64,000 bases of DNA from an uncultured Porphyromonadaceae bacterium (GCA_900538555.1 UPYI01000002.1:232538-296537); one strand, 5' to 3'. Counted from the stretch's first letter, positions 34,849 to 44,046 are shown. The notes: generated from the sequence alone by a model not told the origin. Numbers and translations are program-made.

Positions 34849-34888
34849 AAATCAGACCTCGCCACAGATTTGCGGCGAGGTCTGATTT
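34849..34888. terminator. Bidirectional terminator, GH31 gene / asnS
   Basis: AAATCAGACCTCGCC and GGCGAGGTCTGATTT pair around an 8- to 10-base loop, with A- and T-runs on both sides, between two convergent genes. Confidence 0.85.
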
Positions 34889-34940
34889 CTTTAAATAAGG
34901 TATTTCGATTCCCCTTTATACGAATCCCGTTGCGGGAGAA

Positions 34941-36338
34941 TTAAAACTCTGCGTTCTTCGGCGTACGGGGGAAAGGTATGACGTCGCGAATGTTCGTCAT
35001 GCCAGTTACGAACAAAATCAAGCGTTCGAAACCGAGACCGAACCCGGAGTGAGGAGCCGTACCGAAACGACGGGTATCGAGATACCACCACATATCCTTC
35101 ATCGGGATGTGCATCTCCTCGATACGACCGAGCAACTTGTCGTAATCTTCTTCACGTTGCGATCCGCCGATGATTTCACCGATCCGCGGGAAGAGAACGT
35201 CCATAGCCCGAACGGTTTTTCCGTCTTCGTTCAACTTCATATAGAACGCCTTGATCTCTTTCGGGTAATCGGTCAGGATCACCGGACGTTTGAAATGTTC
35301 TTCTACCAGATAACGTTCGTGTTCCGACTGCAAATCCACACCCCAATATACCGGGAACTCGAACTTGCGTCCCGAAGCCTCCAAGATCTTGATACCTTCG
35401 GTATAGGGCAAACGGACGAAATCGTTTTCGCAAACGAATTTCAAACGGTCGATCAACTCCTTGTCATACATTTCGCACAAGAAATCGAGATCGTCTTTAC
35501 AATTATCGAGAGCATAGCGGATCAAGTATTTCAGGAAATCTTCCGCCAAGTCCATGTTTTCTTTGATTTCGTTGAAAGCGACTTCCGGTTCTACCATCCA
35601 GAACTCTGCCAAGTGACGGGGCGTATTGGAGTTCTCGGCACGGAAAGTCGGACCGAATGTGTAAATCGCTCCCAATGCGGTAGCACCCAGCTCACCTTCC
35701 AACTGTCCCGAAACGGTAAGGCTTGTCGGTTTTCCGAAGAAGTCCTGTGCATAATCCACCTTTTTATCTTCGGTCATCGGCAGGTTCTGCATATCGAGCG
35801 TCGTCACTTGGAACATGGCACCTGCGCCTTCGCAGTCACTCGCCGTAATCAGCGGCGTGTTCAGATAGAAGAATCCGTGATCGTTGAAATATTTGTGGAT
35901 GGCAAACGCCATGTTGTGGCGGATACGAAGTACGGCTCCGAACGTATTGGTACGCGGACGCAGATGGGCGATTTCGCGCAGGAACTCCAACGAGTGTCCT
36001 TTCTTCTGCAACGGATAGGTCTGCGGATCGGCACTGCCGTACACTTCGATGTTCTCGGCTTGTATCTCTGCCTGCTGTCCTTTTCCCTGCGATTCGACCA
36101 ACAATCCTGTTACGCTTACACATGCGCCGGTCGTGATCGGTTTCAGATCTTCTTCATTAAATTTTCCCAGATCTACGACAACCTGTATATTTTTGATAGA
36201 AGAACCATCGTTAAGAGCGATAAAGTTTACGTTCTTATTTCCGCGGCGGGTACGTACCCAACCTTTTACATTTACTCTTTGCCCGTAAAGCGCCGGGTCG
36301 AAAATGTCTACAATTTTTGTTCTGCTAATGGTTTCCAT
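34941..36338 (-). CDS. asnS: Asparaginyl-tRNA synthetase
   Basis: A 465-residue class IIb synthetase that charges tRNA-Asn. The N-terminal OB-fold (VNVKGWVRTRRGNKNVNFIALNDGSS) is followed by class II motif 2 (FGPTFRAENSNTPRHLAEFWMVEPE) and motif 3 (GFGLGFERLILFVTGM). The Asn-specific type is supported by length and by the FRAENSNTPRHLAEFWM sequence. It lies 55 bases downstream of the rluB-like gene on the same strand without a visible promoter of its own. Confidence 0.96.
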   Translation of the reverse strand: METISRTKIVDIFDPALYGQRVNVKGWVRTRRGNKNVNFIALNDGSSIKNIQVVVDLGKFNEEDLKPITTGACVSVTGLLVESQGKGQQAEIQAENIEVYGSADPQTYPLQKKGHSLEFLREIAHLRPRTNTFGAVLRIRHNMAFAIHKYFNDHGFFYLNTPLITASDCEGAGAMFQVTTLDMQNLPMTEDKKVDYAQDFFGKPTSLTVSGQLEGELGATALGAIYTFGPTFRAENSNTPRHLAEFWMVEPEVAFNEIKENMDLAEDFLKYLIRYALDNCKDDLDFLCEMYDKELIDRLKFVCENDFVRLPYTEGIKILEASGRKFEFPVYWGVDLQSEHERYLVEEHFKRPVILTDYPKEIKAFYMKLNEDGKTVRAMDVLFPRIGEIIGGSQREEDYDKLLGRIEEMHIPMKDMWWYLDTRRFGTAPHSGFGLGFERLILFVTGMTNIRDVIPFPRTPKNAEF

Positions 36339-36393
36339 ATCTTTGTTTCTTTACACCTTAATAAAGCATTGACTTTCGTAACGGTCCGGACGA

Positions 36394-37755
36394 TTACTCG
36401 AACGCACCCATTTGCAACATGTTCAATTCCTGTTGCGTGAGGTAACGCCAACGACCGCGTTGCAAGTTTTTCTTAGTCAGACCGGCGAAATAAACCCGGT
36501 CGAGTTTGATCACATGGTATCCCAATGCCTCGAAGATACGACGCACGATGCGATTGCGTCCGGAGTGGATTTCAATACCCACCTGATTCCGGTCGGTATC
36601 GGTTGCATAACTTACGGCATCGGCATGGATCGGTCCGTCTTCCAGATCGATACCGTCGGCGATACGTTGCATATCTTCCTCCGATACGTCCTTGTCGGTC
36701 CATACATGATATATCTTTTTCTTCACGAATTTCGGATGCGTCAGCTTCGATGCCAGATCGCCGTCGTTGGTCAGCAACAACACGCCGGTCGTGTTACGGT
36801 CGAGACGACCTACGGGATAGATGCGTTCCGTGCAGGCATTGCGGACGATGTCCATTACCGTCAGACGTCCCTGAGGATCGTCGGAGGTAGTAACGCAATC
36901 TTTCGGCTTGTTCAACAGCACATACACCTTATTTTCCAGCGTCACGACTTTGCCTTGGAACGTCACCACATCGGTACGGGTAATCTTCGTACCCAATTCG
37001 GTTACCGGTGTTCCGTTTACCAGCACCTCGCCATTCTGGATAAATTCATCGGCTTCGCGACGCGAACAGATACCGGCATTCGCCATGTATTTGTTCAGAC
37101 GGATCGGGGTAGACGGATCCACCTCGGGCATCTCGTACTCTATACGGCGGGGACGTGCCGGATAACGGTTTTCGCGTTGCGGAGCGCGGTTGCGACCGCC
37201 ATTGTTATACCCGCCGCGATTATTGCCGTTTCCATAACGGTTACCGCCTTCGCCATTGCCGCCACGGTTATATCCGCCGCGGTTTCCATAGCTGTTATTA
37301 TTGTTATTGCCGTAATTGCGGTTACCGTACGACTGACGAGCATTGCCTTCGCCGCGATTGTTGTTACCATACGCGGGACGGTTGCCATACGGGCGATCCG
37401 TATTGTAGTTGCGTTCGCCGTTTTCATCCGTCTGACGGTAGTTGTTATTCTGATTGTAACGGGGCTTGTTGCCATACGAATTGCCGTAGCTGTTACCGCC
37501 GTTATTTCCATAATTATTCCGATTGTTGTTTCCGTAACGGTTATTCGCGTAATTGTTCCGGTTGTTGTAGGAATTGCCTTCACCATACGAACGGCGGGGA
37601 GCATAAGGTCTTTCACTGTTGTAAGAACGCTCTTCGTTTGCGCCGTTGTCTCTCCTGCCATAGTCTACTCTTTCATATTTCCCAATATTACTTTCGCGAG
37701 CGACACTCTTGTTGTCTCCGATACGGGGACGTCTGGGTTTCTTTTCTCCTTCCAT
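36394..37755 (-). CDS. RluB/RsuA-family rRNA pseudouridine synthase with long Asn/Gly-rich N-terminus
   Basis: A 453-residue protein. Residues 1-about 205 are extremely rich in Asn, Gly, Tyr and Arg (repeats such as NNRNNYGNN and RGGYNNGG), with no predicted fold. An S4 RNA-binding domain follows (RLNKYMANAGICSRREADEFIQ). The catalytic part has GRLDRNTTGVLLLTNDGDLA, where the Asp is the catalytic residue. Members modify 23S rRNA near position 2605 (RluB) or other sites. Asn/Arg-rich extensions occur in other Bacteroidota homologues, but this one is long and prion-like. It is upstream of asnS in a likely operon. Confidence 0.9.
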   Translation of the reverse strand: MEGEKKPRRPRIGDNKSVARESNIGKYERVDYGRRDNGANEERSYNSERPYAPRRSYGEGNSYNNRNNYANNRYGNNNRNNYGNNGGNSYGNSYGNKPRYNQNNNYRQTDENGERNYNTDRPYGNRPAYGNNNRGEGNARQSYGNRNYGNNNNNSYGNRGGYNRGGNGEGGNRYGNGNNRGGYNNGGRNRAPQRENRYPARPRRIEYEMPEVDPSTPIRLNKYMANAGICSRREADEFIQNGEVLVNGTPVTELGTKITRTDVVTFQGKVVTLENKVYVLLNKPKDCVTTSDDPQGRLTVMDIVRNACTERIYPVGRLDRNTTGVLLLTNDGDLASKLTHPKFVKKKIYHVWTDKDVSEEDMQRIADGIDLEDGPIHADAVSYATDTDRNQVGIEIHSGRNRIVRRIFEALGYHVIKLDRVYFAGLTKKNLQRGRWRYLTQQELNMLQMGAFE

Positions 37756-37894
37756 GGATATTCTTTGTTAAAAAATTACAGCCTCTCGGCCTTTAAAATC
37801 AATATGCTAAAAATCTGATTGCAAAGATGCGAATCATTTTTGGATTTCATCGCTTAAACGTATAAAAATCTGCAACAAATTTCTTAAAAAACAG

Positions 37895-37927
37895 CAGTCC
37901 CGGCAGAAAAGTTCTCCGCCGGGACTG
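37895..37927 (-). terminator. purB terminator
   Basis: CAGTCCCGGC and GCCGGGACTG form a 10-bp stem 20 bases after the purB stop codon. On the minus strand T-rich sequence follows. Confidence 0.75.
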
Positions 37928-37947
37928 TTTCATTTCATTTCTCCGAA

Positions 37948-39291
37948 TCAAAATCCGGTATATGAATGCGGGGTCAATCCGCGAAGTTCCTCTTTTACAG
38001 CTTCCGAGACGTTCAGGGTTTCGATAAACGCATGTATCGACTCGCTGTTTACCTCGGCATTCGTACGGGTCAGCTCCTTCAATGTCTCATACGGTTTGGG
38101 ATAGCCCTCGCGACGAAGAATCGTCTGAATACCTTCCGCCACGACATTCCACATATTATCCAGATCGCGGTAGATCGCCGTTTCATTGAGAAGCAGTTTG
38201 TTCAGACCTTTAATCGTGCTGTGGAAAGCGATCAGCGTATGCGCCAAAGGCACACCTACGTTACGCAACACCGTCGAGTCGGTCAGGTCGCGTTGCAGAC
38301 GCGAAATAGGCAGTTTCGTAGCCAAATGATCGAATATGGCATTTGCCAGTCCCAGATTACCTTCCGAGTTTTCATAGTCGATCGGGTTCACTTTATGAGG
38401 CATCGCCGACGATCCGACCTCTCCCGCCTTGATTTTCTGTTTGAAATATTCCATCGAGATATACTGCCAGAAATCCTTGTCGAGGTCCATCACGATCGTA
38501 TTGATACGGCGCAAGGCATCGAACAGTGCCGCCAGATTATCGTAGTTCGAAATTTGGGTCGTCCACTCCTCACGCTCCAAGCCGAGACGTTCTTTCAAAA
38601 ACGTATTGGCAAAAGCCCGCCAATCGATCGACGGATATGCCAGACGGTGGGCATTGAAATTTCCGGTAGCACCGCCGAACTTACCGCTCACCGGCACAGC
38701 CCGCAACAATGCGATCTGTTTTTCCAAACGATACCCGAATACCCGGATCTCCTTGCCTAGACGGGTGGGTGAAGCCGGCTGTCCGTGTGTTTTCGCCAAC
38801 ATCGGTATATCTTTCCATTCCTCGGCATACCGGTTGATCAACGCGAGCATCTCTTCCAATACCGGCATATAGCAAGTCTCGATCGCCTCTTTGATCGACA
38901 TAGGCACCGCCGTGTTGTTGATATCCTGCGAAGTAAGCCCGAAATGGATAAACTCTTTATACTCCGCCAAGCCCAACGTATCAAACCGTTCCTTGATAAA
39001 ATACTCCACGGCTTTCACATCGTGATTGGTCACCGACTCGATCGACTTGATCTTTTCGGCATCCGCTTCGGTAAATTCCGTATAGACACGACGCAGTTCC
39101 GGAAACAATGCGGCATCCACGCCTTTCAGTTGCGGCAAGGGCAATTCGCACAAAGCGATGAAATATTCAATCTCTACCCGCACCCGATAACGGATCAAGG
39201 CATATTCCGAAAAATAGGCTGCCAACTCATTTACTTTGTTCCGATAACGACCGTCGATCGGAGAAATCGCGCTCAGCGTAGTCAAATCCAT
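37948..39291 (-). CDS. purB: Adenylosuccinate lyase
   Basis: A 447-residue member of the fumarase/aspartase superfamily catalysing two fumarate-releasing steps in purine synthesis. The start LTTLSAISPIDGRYRNKV and the superfamily signature SSAMPHKVNPIDYENSEGN are present; SVTNHDVKAVEYFIKE is also diagnostic. It has its own terminator. A minus-strand TAATTTTG (39466-39473) could be its promoter, giving a leader of about 170 bases that crosses a dispersed repeat. Confidence 0.96.
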   Translation of the reverse strand: MDLTTLSAISPIDGRYRNKVNELAAYFSEYALIRYRVRVEIEYFIALCELPLPQLKGVDAALFPELRRVYTEFTEADAEKIKSIESVTNHDVKAVEYFIKERFDTLGLAEYKEFIHFGLTSQDINNTAVPMSIKEAIETCYMPVLEEMLALINRYAEEWKDIPMLAKTHGQPASPTRLGKEIRVFGYRLEKQIALLRAVPVSGKFGGATGNFNAHRLAYPSIDWRAFANTFLKERLGLEREEWTTQISNYDNLAALFDALRRINTIVMDLDKDFWQYISMEYFKQKIKAGEVGSSAMPHKVNPIDYENSEGNLGLANAIFDHLATKLPISRLQRDLTDSTVLRNVGVPLAHTLIAFHSTIKGLNKLLLNETAIYRDLDNMWNVVAEGIQTILRREGYPKPYETLKELTRTNAEVNSESIHAFIETLNVSEAVKEELRGLTPHSYTGF

Positions 39292-39315
39292 AATATTTCT
39301 ATTTTAATAATAAGC

Positions 39316-39385
39316 ACTGCATCCCGGCATAACTCCATTCACGTTTTGTCTTGACAGCTTCTGCTCCCGGCTTGCAACCTATCTT
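39316..39385 (+). repeat. Family 1 dispersed repeat, copy upstream of purB
   Basis: Contains CCCGGCATAACTC, GACAGCTTCTGCTCCCGGCTTGCA and a degenerate -7 box TATCTTGG. It lies between the divergent purB and tRNA-Val transcripts. Bases 39386-39534 show no gene. Confidence 0.65.
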
Positions 39386-39534
39386 GGTCACTAAATCCCC
39401 AACCCGATAACCTCAGGCTGGGAATCGGGCATCTACCCGAAACGGAATCAAGTTATTTTGCGGTACAAAATTAATGCGAAGCACGAAATAATACAAATTT
39501 TCCCATTTTTGTTTTGCAGTTAAAAAAAAAGCGT

Positions 39535-39542
39535 TACCTTTG
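39535..39542 (+). promoter_or_regulatory. -7 element for the tRNA-Val pair
   Basis: TACCTTTG matches TAnnTTTG with TTTG 18 bases upstream. The predicted start is about 17 bases before the first tRNA. Confidence 0.6.
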
Positions 39543-39565
39543 CAACGCTTTTGAAACAAAGTTCC

Positions 39566-39640
39566 GGGCGTTTAGCTCAGCTGGTTTAGAGCATCTGCCT
39601 TACAAGCAGAGGGTCGGGGGTTCGAATCCCTCAACGCCCA
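39566..39640 (+). tRNA. tRNA-Val (anticodon UAC), copy 1
   Basis: A 75-base cloverleaf: acceptor GGGCGTT with AACGCCC, D arm with TAGCTCAG, anticodon stem CTGCC/AGCAG region with anticodon TAC, T arm GGGGTTCGAATCCC, and discriminator A. CCA is not encoded. Confidence 0.97.
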
Positions 39641-39704
39641 CAAAAGTCGAACTCTATATTATAATCATATATATCCTCTGAGAACTTCGGTTCTCATTAT
39701 TCTC

Positions 39705-39779
39705 GGGCGTTTAGCTCAGCTGGTTTAGAGCATCTGCCTTACAAGCAGAGGGTCGGGGGTTCGAATCCCTCAACGCCCA
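39705..39779 (+). tRNA. tRNA-Val (anticodon UAC), copy 2
   Basis: Identical over all 75 bases to the first copy. The 64-base spacer contains a small hairpin (GAGAAC with GTTCTC around 39681-39695) that could aid processing of a common precursor. Confidence 0.97.
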
Positions 39780-39796
39780 CAGATCGAAAATATCGG

Positions 39797-39824
39797 GCAT
39801 CTGCAAAACGCAGATGCTTTTTTT
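39797..39824 (+). terminator. tRNA-Val operon terminator
   Basis: GCATCTGC, AAAAC, GCAGATGC, followed by seven T, directly after the second tRNA. Confidence 0.9.
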
Positions 39825-39849
39825 ATGTGGATAATTGAAATACGACGAT

Positions 39850-39980
39850 ATCCAACTTGCTGCGTTACCATCGGATTTCGGACTAAGTCGTTTTCCTGTC
39901 ATCCTCAGCGCCTTGCATCTTAGACATTCTAACGCACCGAAAAAGGGTTGTATCGAAAACTTGAATTCCGACACAACCCC
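39850..39980 (-). repeat. Family 2 dispersed repeat with terminator hairpin (39945-39979)
   Basis: Related to 11431-11550. On the minus strand a hairpin (GGGTTGTGTCGG with near-complementary TCGATACAACCC) is followed by TTTTT. After it come TTAGAATGTCTAAGA, AAACGACTTAG and CCGAAATCCGATGG. The hairpin is 56 bases after the DUF4886 stop codon and can terminate that transcript. Confidence 0.7.
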
Positions 39981-40035
39981 GTATTTTATTCCTTCATTTT
40001 CAAAGATCTCTGACAATCTGTTTCCAAACGTTTAT

Positions 40036-40893
40036 CTATTCCGATAAAACCTGCATCGGGCACATCACCGCCCGATGAGCCGCATGCTGCAATATCGCCA
40101 CCTCTTCGGCAGGAATATCTTCGGGAATATACCCGCAACCTACCGTACTGCATCCCAACAAGGTTTCGACCCACGCACAGGACGCAACATATTTTCCTTT
40201 CGAATTCAGATGATACCCGTCGATGCACAAATGGTCGCCGATCACACTGTTACGGGCATTCTGAACAGCTGTCCCTGCCGGGATCACTATCTCTATACCG
40301 GCTACCCGAGCTGCCCGATTAACCGCACTCACGATACTGTCGAACATAATGTTCTGGTCGCAAGAGTACGCCGGAAATCCGAAATGGGCAGCACCAGTCT
40401 CGTAAGCCCAAGTCATGTGCATGGCATATTGCACATCCTTATTCGTCACTCTCTCATCGACATAGCTCTTCAACTCTTCCAAATAAGGGAAGAACGTTTC
40501 GTACTTTCCGGCTTTTTGGCTGACTTGCTGGAACGTGATATAATCCCAATCTTCATCGGGTATAGCTTCTGCGACAGTCACACTATCACGGACAACACGA
40601 CTTCCGTCGGAAAATATTTTCCGATAAGAATACGCAGGCGTATCGTTATTCACATTGTCCCGATGCCTCTCCAAAGAGCACCCGCCGATGTACAGATTGC
40701 CAAGCACTACCTCTTTTCCGCACGCCTTGGCAATATCATACAGATGCGTTTCCATAGCATTTTCGGAGAAACTGTTTCCGATTGCCAAGATTTTAACCAC
40801 GCCATCGTCTTTGCGACCGCAAGCCGATAGGACACACAAGCACACAAACAGGGAAAATATCATCCCAAAACGGATATACCCAAACTTTTTCAT
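40036..40893 (-). CDS. DUF4886 lipoprotein, SGNH-hydrolase-like
   Basis: A 285-residue lipoprotein; the signal peptide ends at the lipobox LSAC (Cys25), followed by GRKDD. The body matches DUF4886, an SGNH-like family. ILAIGNSFSENAMETHLYDIA holds the nucleophile-type Ser, and DGYHLNSKGKYVAS holds the Asp-x-x-His pair near the end. An esterase acting on a surface glycan or glycoconjugate is plausible. The start MKKFG (40893) is preferred over an in-frame extension to 40953. Confidence 0.8.
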   Translation of the reverse strand: MKKFGYIRFGMIFSLFVCLCVLSACGRKDDGVVKILAIGNSFSENAMETHLYDIAKACGKEVVLGNLYIGGCSLERHRDNVNNDTPAYSYRKIFSDGSRVVRDSVTVAEAIPDEDWDYITFQQVSQKAGKYETFFPYLEELKSYVDERVTNKDVQYAMHMTWAYETGAAHFGFPAYSCDQNIMFDSIVSAVNRAARVAGIEIVIPAGTAVQNARNSVIGDHLCIDGYHLNSKGKYVASCAWVETLLGCSTVGCGYIPEDIPAEEVAILQHAAHRAVMCPMQVLSE

Positions 40894-40973
40894 ATACAGA
40901 TTTTTATTTAACCTCCTCCCGATCCCGCCAGTTTGCGACGACACTCGTCCCATGGCATCGGCTTCCGCAAAAG

Positions 40974-41036
40974 CGATTTGCGTTGGAAACCGATGTGTGT
41001 TCCGGATAGTCGGACACCGGTTTCCAACGCAAATCG
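40974..41036 (-). terminator. Very long hairpin between the two lipoprotein genes
   Basis: A perfect 19-bp stem (CGATTTGCGTTGGAAACCG and its complement) continues inward, with one bulge, as TGTGT(T)CCG pairing with CGGACACC. On the minus strand it is followed by CTTTTGC, so it may end or attenuate the transcript from the DUF4465 gene before the DUF4886 gene. Confidence 0.65.
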
Positions 41037-41075
41037 TTTATGCTGTCCGCATCCCGATCGGGACTACGGCGGCAA

Positions 41076-41921
41076 TTATTCAAAACGAACCGCTACATCG
41101 TCGTAAGCGAAATAGGCGGGTGTATTCATACCCCATTCGCCCGTATCGGTCGAAGTCATATTGAAATAAACCTTCACCACCTTGCCCAGCGACGACAGGT
41201 CGAACTTGGTCCATGTATCCACTACGAAATCAGCATCCTGCGCCAACACAAATTCAGCCGTTCCGGTTACCGCTCCGTCCGCACCGACTCCGGTAGCGAT
41301 CAGTTTGCAGACATCGCCCTCTTGGAAAGCCCGGCTCGGCGAATTGCCCAATTTCACGCCACGCAGGAAATAGGTCGTGGCAATCACATACATGTGGTCG
41401 ATCACACGAGCCGTACCGTCGCTGAAATAGATCGAAGGCAAACCTTCCGTAGCCTCGACACTGGCATCATAACCGTTATGCACACAGAAATTTTTCGAAC
41501 CGTTATGACCGCCGAACCCACTCACGGAATCCTGATAACATACCGAGAGCTGATGTTCGAAAGTGCAATTCGGCATATCCATATCGACATAGCTCGAAAC
41601 GGCGTGACCACCGCCCCAATATTGATAGTCGCCATATTTGTTTACCAGTTCCGATGCGAGGAATGTATTGTTTTCATCCTCCCAACGGTAAAGCTCCTGC
41701 GTTTTCGGATAGAGCAATGCTCCGTTGTTCTGCTCTACATCGATCAACGACGACCAGTCCTTGTTACCCAGATAATTGCCCGTTCCTTTGTAGTCGGAAT
41801 CTTCAAAGGTCAAGACCCGCAATTGATATTCCGGTTCGTACTGCGGTTCATCATTCTCGTCACAACTTACCATCCCACTGCACAACAGTGCGACAGCCAT
41901 AAAATTAAACAGTTTTTTCAT
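41076..41921 (-). CDS. DUF4465 family lipoprotein
   Basis: A 281-residue lipoprotein with signal peptide and Cys20 (GMVSCDENDEP; acidic residues after the Cys suggest surface export). The body matches DUF4465: RVLTFEDSDY, YWGGGHAVSSYVDMDMPN, FCVHNGY, GLPSIYFSDGTARVIDHMYVIATTYF, and the jelly-roll-like end WTKFDLSSLGKVVKVYFNM. Some DUF4465 proteins are encoded near cobamide-uptake genes, but no BtuB or TonB receptor is here. It lies 25 bases after pgeF. Confidence 0.8.
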   Translation of the reverse strand: MKKLFNFMAVALLCSGMVSCDENDEPQYEPEYQLRVLTFEDSDYKGTGNYLGNKDWSSLIDVEQNNGALLYPKTQELYRWEDENNTFLASELVNKYGDYQYWGGGHAVSSYVDMDMPNCTFEHQLSVCYQDSVSGFGGHNGSKNFCVHNGYDASVEATEGLPSIYFSDGTARVIDHMYVIATTYFLRGVKLGNSPSRAFQEGDVCKLIATGVGADGAVTGTAEFVLAQDADFVVDTWTKFDLSSLGKVVKVYFNMTSTDTGEWGMNTPAYFAYDDVAVRFE

Positions 41922-41946
41922 TGGTTTTTATTTTCTGATTCAACAT

Positions 41947-42759
41947 TTATCGCATGAATATTCCGGTAAGGAACCGTCCGGAAGAAACGCCCGATGCCCG
42001 GGCGGAAAAGAAACGGTCGGCATGTGTCCGTGTACAAATGCCCGCCACTTCAATACGGTCTAATCCGATGCCCGAACCGATCAGTTCATCGGTTGCCGCC
42101 GCCCACAGGTCGATATGGTATTTCCCCGACACTTTATGCCGTGCGGCAATCCGGCTGACAGTAAAACCGGCGGCAGCAAAGGCTTCGACCACTTCGTTTC
42201 CGACCTCAAAGGCATCGAATCCGATCGAAGGTCCTACCGCTGCCGACAAACGGCTGGGCGAAGTTCCATAACATTCGGTCATCCGGGCAATGGTTTTCGG
42301 GATAATGTGAGCCGACATGCCACGCCAACCGGCATGAATCGCCGCTGCCGCCCGATGTTCTTCGTCGAATAGCAGCACCGGCACACAATCGGCAGTAGAC
42401 ACCGTCAATGCGATGTCCGGCACATCGGTAATCATCGCATCCACACCGTCGAGGATTTCAGCCCGGGCTTCTCTGCCCGACGACAGAAAACCGGACTCGA
42501 TCACAGCCACTTCCGTGCCGTGCACCTGATGTGCCGTCAGAAGGTTCTCTTCCGGAATCTGCAACTCCCGGCACAGGTTCGCACGGTTTTCCGCAACCCG
42601 AGCCGGATCGTCACCCGACCACTCTCCCAAATTGAACGAACTGTACGGATCTCCTGCGACTACGGCTCCACGCGTCGTCACAAACGAAACCACTTTTTCA
42701 CAGGCATCCAGTCCGGAAAAAGAGAAATAGGAAATATTCGACAATTCGTGCCCGACCAT
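41947..42759 (-). CDS. pgeF: Peptidoglycan editing factor PgeF (YfiH, laccase-like domain)
   Basis: A 270-residue protein of the YfiH/PgeF family. It has the zinc-binding residues in AHQVHGTEV, STADCVPVLLFD and IHAGWRGMSAH. In E. coli the enzyme removes misincorporated L-Ser from peptidoglycan precursors; related proteins also act on adenosine. The ATG shares its first base with the last base of the obg stop (TAATG), so the two are translationally coupled. A TTG start two codons earlier is possible but less likely. Confidence 0.9.
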   Translation of the reverse strand: MVGHELSNISYFSFSGLDACEKVVSFVTTRGAVVAGDPYSSFNLGEWSGDDPARVAENRANLCRELQIPEENLLTAHQVHGTEVAVIESGFLSSGREARAEILDGVDAMITDVPDIALTVSTADCVPVLLFDEEHRAAAAIHAGWRGMSAHIIPKTIARMTECYGTSPSRLSAAVGPSIGFDAFEVGNEVVEAFAAAGFTVSRIAARHKVSGKYHIDLWAAATDELIGSGIGLDRIEVAGICTRTHADRFFSARASGVSSGRFLTGIFMR

Positions 42760-43889
42760 TACCAATCCTCTTCGTCGTAGTTTGCTTCCAGATCATCATC
42801 TTCCGGCAGCTCCGGTTCGTCGAGTTCGAACTCATCCTCTTCTTTCACCCGGTGACGGGCATCCAAATTTCGATGGGTAATCGTCATCACCCGGTTCGCC
42901 TCATCGTTCAGTTCACGCCACAGCACATCTTTCAGTTCCGAAAGTCCCTGCCCCGTCACGGAAGAGATAAAGACCGTCGGAAGTTCCGGCAAATCCTGTT
43001 TGATAGCTTCGAGCAACTCCTCATCGAGCAGATCGCATTTGGTAACGGCAAGCACCCGCTGTTTATCGAGCAAGTCGGGATTGAACGTCGTCACCTCGTT
43101 CAGCAATATCTCATATTCCTTACGTATATCGGCGGCATCGGCGGGAATCATAAACAGCAACAGCGCATTCCGTTCCACATGACGGAGGAAGCGGAGCCCC
43201 AGTCCTTTGCCTTCGCTCGCCCCCTCGATGATACCGGGAATATCCGCCATCACAAACGAGCGGTTCTCATGATACGACACGATGCCCAGATTCGGTTCGA
43301 GCGTAGTAAACGGATAATCCGCAATTTTCGGTTTCGCCGCCGAGATAGCCGACAACAAAGTCGATTTACCCGCATTGGGAAATCCCACCAGACCGACATC
43401 CGCCAACAGTTTCAATTCGAGAATCACATTCCGCTCCACTGCCGGTTCGCCGGGTTGTGCATAGCGGGGAGTCTGGTTCGTCGCCGATTTGAAATGCCAG
43501 TTGCCTAATCCGCCGCGACCACCTTTCAACAATACGACTTCATCGCCGTCGTTAGTTACTTCACACAGGAATTCACCCGAATCGGCATCGAACACCGCAG
43601 TACCGCACGGTACTTCGATCACCTGATCGGCACCATCCTTACCGAAACTGCGGTTGGCTCCGCCCGACCCGCCGTTGCCCGCCAGAATATGCCGGGCATA
43701 CTTCAAGTGGAGCAGTGTCCATAAATTCCGGTTCGCCCGTAAAATCACATGACCGCCGCGACCGCCGTCACCGCCGTCCGGTCCGCCCTTTGTGATATAC
43801 TTCGCGCGGTAAAGGTGCATGGCACCTGCGCCGCCCTTTCCCGAACGGCAATATATCTTCACATAATCTACAAAATTCGAACCTGCCAT
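42759..43889 (-). CDS. obg: GTPase Obg/CgtA
   Basis: A 376-residue Obg GTPase involved in late 50S assembly and stress signalling. The glycine-rich Obg fold occupies about residues 1-158 (GGPDGGDGGRGGHVI). The G domain has GFPNAGKSTLL, DIPGIIEGASEGKGLG and TKCD motifs. The C-terminal tail is acidic (DEPELPEDDDLEANYDEED). A full-consensus promoter lies about 90 bases upstream. Confidence 0.96.
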   Translation of the reverse strand: MAGSNFVDYVKIYCRSGKGGAGAMHLYRAKYITKGGPDGGDGGRGGHVILRANRNLWTLLHLKYARHILAGNGGSGGANRSFGKDGADQVIEVPCGTAVFDADSGEFLCEVTNDGDEVVLLKGGRGGLGNWHFKSATNQTPRYAQPGEPAVERNVILELKLLADVGLVGFPNAGKSTLLSAISAAKPKIADYPFTTLEPNLGIVSYHENRSFVMADIPGIIEGASEGKGLGLRFLRHVERNALLLFMIPADAADIRKEYEILLNEVTTFNPDLLDKQRVLAVTKCDLLDEELLEAIKQDLPELPTVFISSVTGQGLSELKDVLWRELNDEANRVMTITHRNLDARHRVKEEDEFELDEPELPEDDDLEANYDEEDW

Positions 43890-43977
43890 ATTTTTCTATT
43901 TTACGGTTACAATATAAACACGCCCCAAGCCGGGACCGGAGCATCGGACTGTCCGAGAAGATCAGCCTCGCCGGGCA

Positions 43978-44009
43978 CAAAGATAATACTTGCCCGACAC
44001 TCTGCCAAA
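43978..44009 (-). promoter_or_regulatory. Consensus promoter for obg-pgeF
   Basis: Minus-strand TTTG (44006-44009), exactly 20 bases, then TATCTTTG (43978-43985). The predicted start near 43971 leaves an 80-base leader. Confidence 0.75.
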
Positions 44010-44046
44010 TTATCAAGGCAGGGGGCTTCCGTCCGATAAACGGAAA

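Noticed and set aside
36412..37812. Long plus-strand frame opposite the RluB-like gene, rich in Val and Ile
   Set aside because: It is the antisense shadow of the Asn/Gly-rich codons of the real gene.
39711..40016. A 101-codon minus-strand frame ending ALRDSNPRPSACKADALNQLS
   Set aside because: The ending is the well-known spurious translation of a tRNA gene read antisense; here it overlaps tRNA-Val copy 2, its terminator and a repeat.
40894..41075. Possible cobalamin riboswitch near the DUF4465 gene
   Set aside because: The large hairpin is a simple inverted repeat downstream of the DUF4465 gene; no B12-box-like sequence was found upstream of it.
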